Shown: one piece after another, positions 1-7,215 of the stretch
How the letters are laid out: each line of letters starts with the position of its first letter
How positions within the stretch are numbered: position 1 is the first letter of the stretch
Origin: DATGIQ01 sp035295665
GTDB taxonomy: Bacteria; Planctomycetota; Planctomycetia; Gemmatales; Gemmataceae
Direction: 5' to 3'
Assembly: GCA_035295665.1 (NCBI GenBank)
Contig: DATGIQ010000296.1
Location: 1-16,250, forward strand
Length of the DNA stretch: 16,250 nucleotides
Made by a program: the position numbers and the translations under genes
The notes under the pieces: generated by a model
What the model was told of the DNA's origin: nothing
The model's input: only the letters and a program-made list of their open reading frames with translations
Databases searched by the model: none

Positions 1-1104
1 CCCACCTTGTTCCATGATTTCCGGAGGCTGGTCGACCAAAAAGAGATCGATGCCATCGTCATCGCCACGCCAGATCACTGGCACGCGTTGCAATTCGTCG
101 CTGCCTGCCGGGCGGGAAAAGATGTGTACGTCGAGAAGCCCTTGAGTTTAACCATCTCCGAAGGGCAAAAAATGGTGGCCGTCGCGGAAGAGACCAAGCG
201 CGTTACCCAAGTCGGATTGCACCGCCGCTCCTCGGCTCATATTCAAGAAGCGGTGCGGCTGATTCGCAGCGGTGCGATTGGCAAGGTGAGCGTGGCCAAA
301 TGCTACCATCTCCGAAACGAATTCCCGCAAGGCATCGGCAACCCGCCCGATTGCGAACCGCCCTCGGCTTTGGACTGGGACTTCTGGCTGGGACCGGCGC
401 CCAAGGTGGCGTACAATCCGAACCGCTGTCTATACAAGTTCCGCTGGTTCTCCGATTACTCCGGCGGCCAGCTCACCAATTTCGGCACGCATTACATCGA
501 TGTGATTCAGTGGGCGTTGGGGCACGATGCCCCCAAAGGCGTGTTCGCAGCCGGCGGAAAATACGCCATCCACGACAATCGCGAGATTCCCGACACGCTG
601 GAAGCGGTTTGGGAATACGATGGCGGAACGCTGGTCACCTTTTCCCAGTTCAACGCCAACAATTCGCCGGGGAATGCGAAGGGCTGGGAACTGGAATTCC
701 GCGGCACGAATGGAACGTTGCTGATGCAGGAAGGACAGGGCTTCGAGATCTTGCCGGAGAAAGTCCGGACCGTGGAGCTTCCCGCCTTGAGTCCGCTGCA
801 CCGCAAAGAGAATACGGAGCAAGCACGCTCAACGCGGCCGGCCATGCAGGGCCAGGCCAAGAAAGGGAAGGCCGATACCGCCGACCATGCGCGGAATTTT
901 CTCGATTGCGTCAAGGACCGCAAGCCGACCAACTGTCCCGTAGCCGTGGGTCATCGCTCCACGTCGACCACGCTCTTGGCCAAGATAGCGCTGCGCCGGG
1001 GCCGCTACCTGGCGTGGGATGCGCAGGCAGAACGGGTCGTGAATGATGAAGAGGCGAACCGACTGCTGGCGTATGAATACCGGGCGCCGTGGCGGCTGAT
1101 CTAG
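1..1104 (+). CDS. Gfo/Idh/MocA-family oxidoreductase, 5' end outside window
   Basis: The reading frame is open from base 1 and ends at TAG 1102-1104, so 367 residues are visible and the start lies upstream. The visible part begins late in the Rossmann domain. It contains the IATPDHWHA segment and the VEKP motif (Lys at window codon 46), the usual cofactor/active-site lysine of the family. These are followed by the GTHYIDV segment that supplies the conserved G-x-H-x-x-D of the catalytic region, and by a C-terminal tail ending in APWRLI as in planctomycete members. Family members are NAD(P)-dependent dehydrogenases acting on sugars, inositols or related polyols. In planctomycetes many copies carry a Tat signal at the N-terminus, but that part is not visible here. 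Substrate cannot be read from the sequence. An internal TTG at 7 is only an ORF-calling start, not a believable gene start. No operon partner is seen downstream; the next features are on the opposite strand. Confidence 0.9.
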   Translation, partial: PTLFHDFRRLVDQKEIDAIVIATPDHWHALQFVAACRAGKDVYVEKPLSLTISEGQKMVAVAEETKRVTQVGLHRRSSAHIQEAVRLIRSGAIGKVSVAKCYHLRNEFPQGIGNPPDCEPPSALDWDFWLGPAPKVAYNPNRCLYKFRWFSDYSGGQLTNFGTHYIDVIQWALGHDAPKGVFAAGGKYAIHDNREIPDTLEAVWEYDGGTLVTFSQFNANNSPGNAKGWELEFRGTNGTLLMQEGQGFEILPEKVRTVELPALSPLHRKENTEQARSTRPAMQGQAKKGKADTADHARNFLDCVKDRKPTNCPVAVGHRSTSTTLLAKIALRRGRYLAWDAQAERVVNDEEANRLLAYEYRAPWRLI

Positions 1105-1105
1105 A

Positions 1106-1240
1106 TCAATGATCGGCCAGCGAAACCACGAGGCGATTGCCCACCGCCTTGGAATAGCGAACAAGCGTCTCCACCGTGAGCCTCCGGCTCCGGGTAATAC
1201 GTTTCATGGTCGTTGCCTCATTGGGACGTCGTAGGCCGTC
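1106..1240 (-). pseudogene. Remnant of an XRE-type helix-turn-helix (antitoxin-like) gene
   Basis: The minus-strand frame ends at 1106 with a segment reading RRLTVETLVRYSKAVGNRL and then VVSLADH. This resembles the C-terminal part of small XRE/HTH proteins, such as HigA-like antitoxins, just after the recognition helix. The preceding residues (PNEATTMKRITRS) could be the end of that helix. No first helices or credible full-length start are visible; the only ATG inside the conserved part (1207) would give just 33 residues. This is probably a 5'-truncated relic. The resemblance is from memory of the family and is weak because so little is left. Confidence 0.35.
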
Positions 1241-1335
1241 ACCGGACGATTGCGTCGAATGGCGTGCACGGGTTCTCCTGCCACGTGGTATGATAAGACC
1301 ACAATTCGGCACAGGCATTCAATGGGATGGATCAT
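1204..1335 (-). CDS. Possible 43-aa small ORF overlapping the HTH remnant
   Basis: A minus-strand ORF starts at ATG 1335 and is preceded by AAAAGGA directly upstream, which is a Shine-Dalgarno-like sequence but unusually close. It ends at TGA 1206-1204, overlapping the ATG at 1207 of the HTH remnant in an ATGA arrangement typical of translationally coupled pairs. The product includes AGEPVHAIRRNRPVTAYDV. No family is recognised. It may be the decayed tail of a toxin gene next to an antitoxin relic, or chance. Confidence 0.2.
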   Translation of the reverse strand: MIHPIECLCRIVVLSYHVAGEPVHAIRRNRPVTAYDVPMRQRP

Positions 1336-1469
1336 TCCTTTTGAACTACCCATAGCTTGGCTTCACATCGTCCTGGTAAAACCCCATGAGCGTTAGGGGC
1401 GCATCCAGTCCGCGGAGCAGGCCGTGCCCACCCACCGATTGGTCCAGCCGCTCCCATTGTTGAGAGCAT

Positions 1470-1518
1470 AAAAGGAGACGTCGTGAATTCCTTTGCGAAA
1501 TTCACGACGTCTCCTTTT
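1470..1518. repeat. Perfect 20-bp inverted repeat, 9-nt loop
   Basis: The arm at 1470-1489 (AAAAGGAGACGTCGTGAATT) is the exact reverse complement of 1499-1518, with loop 1490-1498. The A-tract on one side and T-tract on the other make it terminator-like on either strand. It could end the minus-strand dienelactone hydrolase transcript, whose stop is 51 bp away. The flank continuing as GTCCCTTT also resembles REP-like palindromes (the AAAGGGACAAAAGG pattern) that are dispersed in some bacterial genomes. Terminator and REP/MITE readings are both possible. Confidence 0.7.
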
Positions 1519-1568
1519 GTCCCTTTGCAGGAATCGTTTCCCCAGTTCGGCACCTGGAAAAGTCTCCG

Positions 1569-2351
1569 TTACTTCCCAAATTTATCCTTGAACAACGCTT
1601 GCATGCGTTTCCACGAATCTTGATCCGCGGCCTTATCGTATTTCATGCCGGCCAAGCCATGCTTCTCAGCATCGGCAACGGTAAAGCTGTGAACTGCCCC
1701 TGGATAGTTGACGAATTCGTATTGGACATGGCCTTTGTCGAGAGCACCGCGAAACGCCTGGATCGCTTGGCTGGGAATGAAAGAATCGTCGGCACCGTTA
1801 CAAACCAAGATGGTCGCCTTGATGTGTTTCACATCGGCATCGCTCGGCGTGGGTAGGGCCGCGTGAAAGGTAGCCACCGCCTTGAGATCCGCGCCGGAGT
1901 ACGCCAATTGCAGCGCCGTCGAGCCGCCGAAACAGTAGCCGATTGCGGCCAGGTTCTTCGGGTCGCATTGCGGTTGTGATTTGAGGACTTCCAGGGCCGT
2001 TGCCGCACGCTGCCGCCAATCGTCCACATTGGCCCGCACATGATTGGCCATCTCCCCGGCTTCCTTGGGGTGCTGGGCGATCTTGCCTTCGCCGTACATG
2101 TCCGCAGCAAAAGCAACATAGCCAAGCTTGGCAAGCTGCTCCGCCCGGCTTCGGGCGTAGTCATTCAAGCCCCACCATTCATGAACGACCAAAACGCCCG
2201 GCCGACGACCTTGCACCGCGTCGTCCCAAGCGAGAAATCCCTGACAATCGAGATTGCCATGTTTGTAGGAAACCTTCTTGGTCTGCACCGCGGCGTCCGC
2301 CAATGCCGGGACGGCGACCACGGCAGCCAGTACTGCGAGACTACGCAACAT
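1569..2351 (-). CDS. Secreted dienelactone hydrolase-family protein
   Basis: 260 residues, close to the usual length of the dienelactone hydrolase (DLH) family plus a signal peptide. Residues 1-20 form a short positive N-terminus, a hydrophobic core and an Ala-rich end (PALADA), suggesting Sec export. The alpha/beta-hydrolase core shows HEWWG (Glu58), the nucleophile elbow GYCFGG with Cys140, GADDSFIP with the likely acid Asp189, and PGAVHSF with His221. This is the Cys-Asp-His triad of DLH enzymes. The canonical activity is lactone hydrolysis in chlorocatechol degradation. Exported homologues have unknown substrates, so only carboxylic ester or lactone hydrolysis is inferred. The ATG at 2351 is preceded by AGGAAG. 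It diverges from the S9 peptidase gene. Confidence 0.9.
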   Translation of the reverse strand: MLRSLAVLAAVVAVPALADAAVQTKKVSYKHGNLDCQGFLAWDDAVQGRRPGVLVVHEWWGLNDYARSRAEQLAKLGYVAFAADMYGEGKIAQHPKEAGEMANHVRANVDDWRQRAATALEVLKSQPQCDPKNLAAIGYCFGGSTALQLAYSGADLKAVATFHAALPTPSDADVKHIKATILVCNGADDSFIPSQAIQAFRGALDKGHVQYEFVNYPGAVHSFTVADAEKHGLAGMKYDKAADQDSWKRMQALFKDKFGK

Positions 2352-2575
2352 TGTTTTCTTCCTTTCGACCGGGCAGATCCTTTGAGACTCCCCTGAGGCG
2401 CACGCTCCCGTCGTTGGATGGAGCGCCTGCCGCCCTTGAACATCTTATCGTTCTGATCCTCTGTGTCGCGATGCCCAAGAGTAGCAGCGCGGCCAATTTG
2501 CCTGTGGGTCCGGAGATAGCCAATTCCGGGCACCGGCCATAGATCAACCCTTTCCATCCCCTTTTGGAGAGACCG
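2352..2575. promoter_or_regulatory. Divergent intergenic region between hydrolase and peptidase genes
   Basis: 224 bp separate the two oppositely oriented starts, so both promoters should lie here. The GGAG at 2566-2569, 6 nt before ATG 2576, is the likely ribosome binding site of the peptidase. No convincing -35/-10 pair or operator was found by eye. Confidence 0.4.
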
Positions 2576-4714
2576 ATGCGTTCACGCGGGATCCCCCTCA
2601 CGCTCAGCTTCCTGACCCTTTCCACGGTGCTGATGGGCCAAACGGTGCCCACGCCACCCTCGGCCAAGCAAGTGGAACACATCTCGGTCTGGCACGAAGA
2701 AAAGGTCCACGATCCGTACTTCTGGCTCCGCGAAAAGAGCAATCCGGCGGTCCTGCGATACCTGGAGGCGGAGAACGCCTACACCGAGGCCATGACCCGA
2801 GACCTTCAACCCTTCGTTGAAAGCCTCTACCAGGAGATGCTCGGCCGGATCAAACAGACCGACTTGACCGTCCCCACGCGCCGGGGCGGCTACTTCTACT
2901 ATTCGCGTACCGAAAAAGGCAAACAGTATCCGATCCAGTGCCGCAAAAAAGCGACTGCGAACGGCGCCCTTGACGAGCAGGCGGCCGAGGAAGTCCTCCT
3001 TGATCTGAACGAGCTGGCCCGCGGGTTCAAGTTTCTGTCCCTAGGGGCCTTTGCCGTCAGTGATGATGCCCATCTGCTTGCCTACACGACCGCCACCACC
3101 GGTTTCCGGCAATACCAGTTGTCCATCAAAGATCTTCGCACCGGCGCGATCCTGCCCGACCGGGCCGAACGGGTCACATCCGTGGACTGGTGCGCCGACA
3201 ACCGCACGCTCTTCTATGTCACCGAAGATCCGCTGACCAAGCGCTCGAACCTGCTTTGGCGGCACGTGCTGGGCGAAGAGACGGAGCCGGTCTATCAGGA
3301 GAACGACCGGCTGTACACGCTTCGGCTGGGCCGCAGCAAGGACCGCAAGATGCTCTTTCTCCGCAGTGCCAGCACCGACACCTGGGAAACACGGTTCTTG
3401 CCCAGCGATCAGCCCAATGCGCCGTTCAAGGTCCTGTTGACCCGGAAGAAGGGACACAAATATGACGTGGAGCACCGGGAGGGTCTCTTCTACATCCGCA
3501 GCAATGACAGGGCCAAGAACTTCCGCCTCGTCACGGCGCCGGTAGCCGATCCGTCGGCGCCCAACTGGAAAGAATTCATCCCGGCGCGTGCCGATGTGCT
3601 TTTGGACCATGTCGAACTCTTCAAGGACTACGTCGTGGCCGCGGAGAAATCCGCCGCCCTGGAGCATTTCCGCATTTACGATTTCCGATCCGGCCAATGG
3701 CATGAGATGACGTTTCCGGAAAGTGCCTATGCGGCGTCGCCAATACCTACACCGGAGTACACGGCCAGCAAGTTTCGCTTTGCGTACCAGAGCCTGATCA
3801 CACCCCGCAGCGTGTACGCCTACGACATGGGCACGCGGCAACAGATGCTCCTGAAGCGCGAGGAGGTTCTCGGTGGCTACGACCCCGCTCAGTACGTGAC
3901 CGAACGGCAGTGGGCCAGCGCCCGCGATGGCGTCAAAATCCCCCTCTCGATCGCCTACCGCAAAGGGCTTCCAAGGAATGGCAGCGCGCCGCTCTTCCTC
4001 TATGGATATGGCTCGTATGGCTCCGGAGTGCCCGCCAGTTTTTCGAGCCCTCGGCTGAGCCTCCTGGATCGTGGCATGGTTTTTGTCATCGCCCACATCC
4101 GGGGCGGCAACGAGATGGGCGAAACCTGGCACGATGATGGCATGCTGCTCAAGAAGAAGAACACATTCTTTGACTTTGTCGATAGTGCCGAGTGGCTGAT
4201 TGCCAACGGGTGGACACGCAAAGACCGGCTCGTCATCGAAGGTGGCAGTGCCGGCGGCTTGCTGATGGGCGCCGTGGTCAACCTCCGGCCGGATCTTTTC
4301 GCAGCCGTGCACATGGCCGTGCCTTTTGTGGATGTGATGAACACGATGATGGACGCCAGTCTCCCGCTCACGGTGGGGGAATACCTGGAATGGGGCAACC
4401 CCAACGAAAAGCCAGCCTTCGACTACATACGTTCATATAGTCCCTACGATAACTTGGCCCGGAGGGCCTACCCAGCGATCCTGGTGACTACGAGTCTCAA
4501 CGATAGCCAGGTGATGTACTGGGAGCCGACCAAGTACGTGGCCAAGCTCCGCACTTTGAAAACCGATGCTAACCCGCTGTTGCTCAAGTGCAACATGGGC
4601 GCGGGCCACGGCGGTTCCTCGGGCCGTTACGATCGGCTCAAGGAGACTGCTTTTCAATATGCCTGGTTAATGCATCAGGTGGGCATTTCGAAAGACATGT
4701 CCGCGCAGAAGTGA
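2576..4714 (+). CDS. Exported S9A serine peptidase, oligopeptidase B-like
   Basis: 712 residues from ATG 2576. A TTG at 2564 in the same frame is less likely because GGAG at 2566-2569 is well spaced for the ATG. The N-terminal segment (RSRGIPLTLSFLTLSTVLMG) looks like a signal peptide. Next comes the S9A start (HDPYFWLREK), a seven-bladed propeller region in the first half, and the C-terminal alpha/beta hydrolase. The triad is Ser558 in GGSAGG, Asp643 in SLNDSQV and His678 in GAGHGG. The GGSAGG elbow and the GEYLEWGNP segment favour oligopeptidase B, which cleaves after Lys/Arg in short peptides, over prolyl oligopeptidase (GGSNGG). Size matches the family. The export signal is unusual for oligopeptidase B and suggests a periplasmic role in peptide degradation. 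It is monocistronic and converges on the TIGR03000 gene. Confidence 0.92.
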   Translation: MRSRGIPLTLSFLTLSTVLMGQTVPTPPSAKQVEHISVWHEEKVHDPYFWLREKSNPAVLRYLEAENAYTEAMTRDLQPFVESLYQEMLGRIKQTDLTVPTRRGGYFYYSRTEKGKQYPIQCRKKATANGALDEQAAEEVLLDLNELARGFKFLSLGAFAVSDDAHLLAYTTATTGFRQYQLSIKDLRTGAILPDRAERVTSVDWCADNRTLFYVTEDPLTKRSNLLWRHVLGEETEPVYQENDRLYTLRLGRSKDRKMLFLRSASTDTWETRFLPSDQPNAPFKVLLTRKKGHKYDVEHREGLFYIRSNDRAKNFRLVTAPVADPSAPNWKEFIPARADVLLDHVELFKDYVVAAEKSAALEHFRIYDFRSGQWHEMTFPESAYAASPIPTPEYTASKFRFAYQSLITPRSVYAYDMGTRQQMLLKREEVLGGYDPAQYVTERQWASARDGVKIPLSIAYRKGLPRNGSAPLFLYGYGSYGSGVPASFSSPRLSLLDRGMVFVIAHIRGGNEMGETWHDDGMLLKKKNTFFDFVDSAEWLIANGWTRKDRLVIEGGSAGGLLMGAVVNLRPDLFAAVHMAVPFVDVMNTMMDASLPLTVGEYLEWGNPNEKPAFDYIRSYSPYDNLARRAYPAILVTTSLNDSQVMYWEPTKYVAKLRTLKTDANPLLLKCNMGAGHGGSSGRYDRLKETAFQYAWLMHQVGISKDMSAQK

Positions 4715-4743
4715 GTGGTCGGAACTTCGATGGAAGCGGAGCC

Positions 4744-4770
4744 GGCCGAGACCACAGCGTGGCCTCGGCC
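4744..4770. terminator. Hairpin between convergent genes
   Basis: Arms 4744-4755 and 4759-4770 pair at 11 of 12 positions around a 3-nt loop. It is very GC-rich and sits 30 bp after the peptidase stop and 41 bp after the end of the minus-strand TIGR03000 gene. There is no clear T-tract on either side, so a bidirectional terminator is inferred from position and stem strength only. Confidence 0.5.
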
Positions 4771-4810
4771 AGCAGGATGGCAAATTGGATGGTTTGCGAC
4801 ACAGGCGGAC

Positions 4811-5311
4811 TTATTGGCTTTCCTCCATCGCTTTGGTGAGATCGACCCGTTGCAGCTCGCCGGGACGAACAGCTAGCGTTTGTGTCCGGGTCCGTTCATT
4901 GCCCTTGTCCATCCATTTGGCCTCGATTTTGTAGCTATATTGCCGGCCCGGTTCGATCGGCGGCGAAATGAACTGGCGGACGGTCCCTTTCTGCTGCGTT
5001 TTTGTGCCGTCGATCCAGACCTGGGCATCGGCGGGTACGCGCACTTCGAGGCGAACCGGGCGTGCCCGGCTGGACATGCCCTGGGTTCCCGGCTCGTAGT
5101 AGTCCGCGCGCCGGCCCTCGCTCTGCATGTCGGCGGCCATGCCCTCTCCAGGGGCATTGGTAGGCATTCCCTGGACGTAGGGAACATAGGTTTCGGAGCT
5201 GTTGCGGAAGCGGCGACCCAGGCGACGCTGCCGGCCCTGGCTGGAATCGGCGGCCAGCATCAGTACGGCCACGGCTAGCACGGCAAGGACGGAGAACCAA
5301 CGACGAACCAT
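4811..5311 (-). CDS. Small exported TIGR03000-domain protein
   Basis: 166 residues from ATG 5311, chosen because a full AGGAGGT ribosome binding site lies 6 nt upstream (5318-5324). A longer in-frame start at 5392 has no such site. Residues 1-25 are an N-terminal signal (MVRRWFSVLAVLAVAVLML). A low-complexity Arg/Gly/Ser-rich linker follows. The C-terminal ~75 residues, from about VRLEVRVPADAQVWIDG through SPPIEPGRQYSYKI to PGELQRVDL, match the planctomycete-specific TIGR03000 domain as I remember it: a small beta-sandwich-like repeat found alone or in tandem in exported proteins. Biochemical function is unknown. This copy has a single domain. Confidence 0.85.
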   Translation of the reverse strand: MVRRWFSVLAVLAVAVLMLAADSSQGRQRRLGRRFRNSSETYVPYVQGMPTNAPGEGMAADMQSEGRRADYYEPGTQGMSSRARPVRLEVRVPADAQVWIDGTKTQQKGTVRQFISPPIEPGRQYSYKIEAKWMDKGNERTRTQTLAVRPGELQRVDLTKAMEESQ

Positions 5312-5394
5312 GTCAACACCTCCTGTTGTGTCATTCCCCAACCTGGGGATGGCTCTGGCCTCTCCGCCGTGCAAGGAAACCGCTCCCCGCATCC

Positions 5395-5445
5395 CAGCAG
5401 AGAAGCTGCTGAAGCTCTGTTGTAAAGGTTTCCATCCGCGGAAAC
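5395..5445 (-). terminator. Possible weak terminator hairpins after the DUF1559 gene
   Basis: Two small perfect stems lie between the DUF1559 stop and the TIGR03000 start. One has arms 5428-5433 and 5440-5445 (6 bp, 6-nt loop, followed on the minus strand by CTTT). The other has arms 5395-5400 and 5406-5411 (6 bp, 5-nt loop). They are short and lack a strong U-tract, so the terminator role is tentative. Confidence 0.25.
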
Positions 5446-5464
5446 AAGGTACGGCGAGCCCGGC

Positions 5465-6430
5465 TCAATAGTCGCTCACGGTTTGTCCGTCCCGAGAGCT
5501 GCCGAGATTGTGCCACACTTGCAAGTTGATGTCATTACCCACAAACCGGGCGCTGCCATCGCCCAGGACGACTTGCACGCCACCCGTGTGGTAGCTCCGG
5601 GCCGACTGGATATACGGGTAGGCACTCGTGGGCCCTACGCACGGCGGATTGGGCGGCAGCGGATCGCAGTAGCCGGTGCCGTCGCCGGGGGCATATTGAA
5701 TCGCGTCCGGGGAAGTTGTATTGGGCGGAAAGAATGTTTCGCCGGCAGTTGCGGGGCCCCACCACGTGAAGCCACGCAGATCTTTGCGCTGGCCTTGTCT
5801 GACTTCGAGCATCAGAATCGTGTTGCTGAGACCGTCGGTGATGTCCTGAAACCGCACCGTCTTCCGCGGCACGAACGGGGCACCCAGGAACGGAACATTC
5901 TGAAACGCCGTTTGAAAGTAACTGGTATTCCCGTAATTGACGACGTAGTTATGCGACGTGATCGGCGCGATCGGGGCATTGGGCTGATCGCTGGGACAAG
6001 TTAGCGCTTTGTAGCGCCGGCCAGTGGTACTCTCGATGTTCACCTCGCTGCTGTAGCGGGGATACGAGCCCGACTGGACACTGGGCGGCGTCCGGGCCGG
6101 CCAATTGGTCAACACAGAATCGCTCCCGCCCCAGTTCTGGTAATTCCAAAAGGCCTGATCCTGCTCGATAAAGGGCAGAATCAACATTTGCCAGGTCCCC
6201 CAACAGCAAACATACACTTCCTTGCTGTCCTCGGCCTTGGGAAGGGTTTTGTTGACGTCGAAGTAATTGTGCATGGCCAGCCCAAGCTGCTTGAGGTTGT
6301 TTTGGCAGCTGGCGCGGTTGGCGGCCTCGCGGACCTTTTGCACGGCCGGGAGCAGCAGGCCAATTAGAATGGCGATGATCGCGATCACCACCAGCAGCTC
6401 GATCAACGTGAAGGCAGTGCGGCGCCGCAT
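5465..6430 (-). CDS. DUF1559 protein with type IV pilin-like N-terminus
   Basis: 321 residues from ATG 6430, preceded by AAAAGGAGA. An upstream in-frame start at 6577 would place 49 residues ahead of the pilin-like leader and is rejected. The N-terminus RRRTAFTLIELLVVIAII is a class III/type IV pilin signal: a basic leader, then the F-T-L-I-E site with Glu at +5, then a long hydrophobic helix. After it comes ANRASCQNNLKQLGLAMHNY, the hallmark of the DUF1559/SBP_bac_10 family. The C-terminus has the typical (H)TGGVQVVLGDGSARF motif. The family is hugely expanded in planctomycetes and is thought to form pseudopilin-like envelope or extracellular structures; the exact role is unknown. It is downstream of, and probably cotranscribed with, the lipoprotein gene (76-bp gap). 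Confidence 0.93.
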   Translation of the reverse strand: MRRRTAFTLIELLVVIAIIAILIGLLLPAVQKVREAANRASCQNNLKQLGLAMHNYFDVNKTLPKAEDSKEVYVCCWGTWQMLILPFIEQDQAFWNYQNWGGSDSVLTNWPARTPPSVQSGSYPRYSSEVNIESTTGRRYKALTCPSDQPNAPIAPITSHNYVVNYGNTSYFQTAFQNVPFLGAPFVPRKTVRFQDITDGLSNTILMLEVRQGQRKDLRGFTWWGPATAGETFFPPNTTSPDAIQYAPGDGTGYCDPLPPNPPCVGPTSAYPYIQSARSYHTGGVQVVLGDGSARFVGNDINLQVWHNLGSSRDGQTVSDY

Positions 6431-6506
6431 GACGGGTCTCCTTTTGGCAATCGGAAAGGGGTCCGACCGATGCCGTTGCCGGTCCGACCCGGATACGGAA
6501 ACGAGG

Positions 6507-6932
6507 TCACCGAACCTCGAAGTTAAACTTGTTCGGGCCATCCGTCGTAACTTCCGCGCCAAGGATCGTCTGCACATTGTACTTGGGCTGGATGCGATCC
6601 TTGGCTACCGGTAGGTAGCCGGGGGGAGAGTCCGGGTCGGGCGTCCTGTTCTTTGGATCCGAGGAGGCAACCATCACCTTGTAGCGGCCCGGTAGCAATC
6701 CCTGCTTGGCGGGGATGCTGTATTGGCCTTCCTGAATCATGGCTCCGCCGCCGGAAGGAAGAGTGGAATCCGCCGGCAGAAACGTGATCACTCCCTGGTC
6801 GAGCGGTTTGCCTTGCCATTTGACCTCACCCGAGACACCGTAGAGCTTGGGCTTGCCGTCAGCGCAGCCAAGGATCCCGCCCATGAGGAGGCATACATAC
6901 GGGAGCCAGCGGAGGATGCAGCGGTCGTTCAT
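6507..6932 (-). CDS. Small transthyretin/carboxypeptidase-regulatory-like lipoprotein
   Basis: 141 residues from ATG 6932 (a start 8 codons earlier at 6956 is possible). The signal sequence ends in a lipobox, MGGILGC, giving lipidation at Cys about residue 25. The mature part (YGVSGEVKWQGKPLDQGVI, then TFLPAD..., GQYSIPAKQGLLPGRYKVMV) fits the beta-sandwich carboxypeptidase-regulatory/transthyretin-like domain that planctomycetes place beside DUF1559 genes. It probably sits on the outer face of a membrane. No enzymatic residues are expected. The first gene of a two-gene unit with the DUF1559 protein; the conserved pairing is known but its function is not. Confidence 0.85.
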   Translation of the reverse strand: MNDRCILRWLPYVCLLMGGILGCADGKPKLYGVSGEVKWQGKPLDQGVITFLPADSTLPSGGGAMIQEGQYSIPAKQGLLPGRYKVMVASSDPKNRTPDPDSPPGYLPVAKDRIQPKYNVQTILGAEVTTDGPNKFNFEVR

Positions 6933-7215
6933 GGCAAACGGTCCTTGTCCGGTCACTGGGCGGCCGATGGTGGAGAGGATTCAAAACGATGGAGAGTCAT
7001 CGAGTATTGTCATGGCGATTCTAATCTTCTGAACCGCAGCCTGCAAGGCTGGGAAACACTTATTCTGGTTCCGGTTACGATCGTGTCTCGAATTCGTGCA
7101 TTCGTCGGTCGACTTCCCAGCAGTAAACGAATAGGGAATGCTGCGCCCAATCCGGAAGCCCTACGGATGAGGCGTAGCCAACACACGACCCGTTTCTTCC
7201 ATAGGAGGTCCTGTC
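6933..7215. promoter_or_regulatory. Divergent promoter region, lipoprotein and propeller genes
   Basis: The 283-bp spacer must serve both divergent genes. For the minus strand a possible sigma-70 site is TAGAAT (complement of 7018-7023) with a poor TTGCAG 17 nt upstream. A small hairpin (arms 7037-7042 and 7046-7051) overlaps that site. AGGAGGT at 7203-7209 is the ribosome binding site of the plus-strand gene. Promoter calls are tentative. Confidence 0.35.

Larger units (their letters stand above)
1105..1568. other. 464-bp stretch without an intact gene
   Basis: This gap lies between the oxidoreductase and the dienelactone hydrolase. On the minus strand it holds a helix-turn-helix remnant (1106-1240) and an overlapping 43-codon reading frame (1204-1335). 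It also holds a perfect 20-bp inverted repeat (1470-1518). A further minus-strand open stretch of about 36 codons (roughly 1346-1456) reads protein-like, with segments such as LTLMGFYQDDV before a TAG, but I cannot identify it and it has no credible start. The region looks like decayed accessory DNA. Confidence 0.6.

Noticed and set aside
300..1046. A 248-codon plus-strand frame
   Set aside because: Out-of-frame shadow inside the Gfo/Idh/MocA gene with Arg-rich composition and no motifs.
3041..4312. A 423-codon minus-strand frame
   Set aside because: Antisense shadow of the S9 peptidase, which has a full catalytic triad.
6431..6577. N-terminal extension of the DUF1559 gene to 6577
   Set aside because: It would put 49 residues before the pilin-like leader and overlap the lipoprotein gene; ATG 6430 has a good ribosome binding site.
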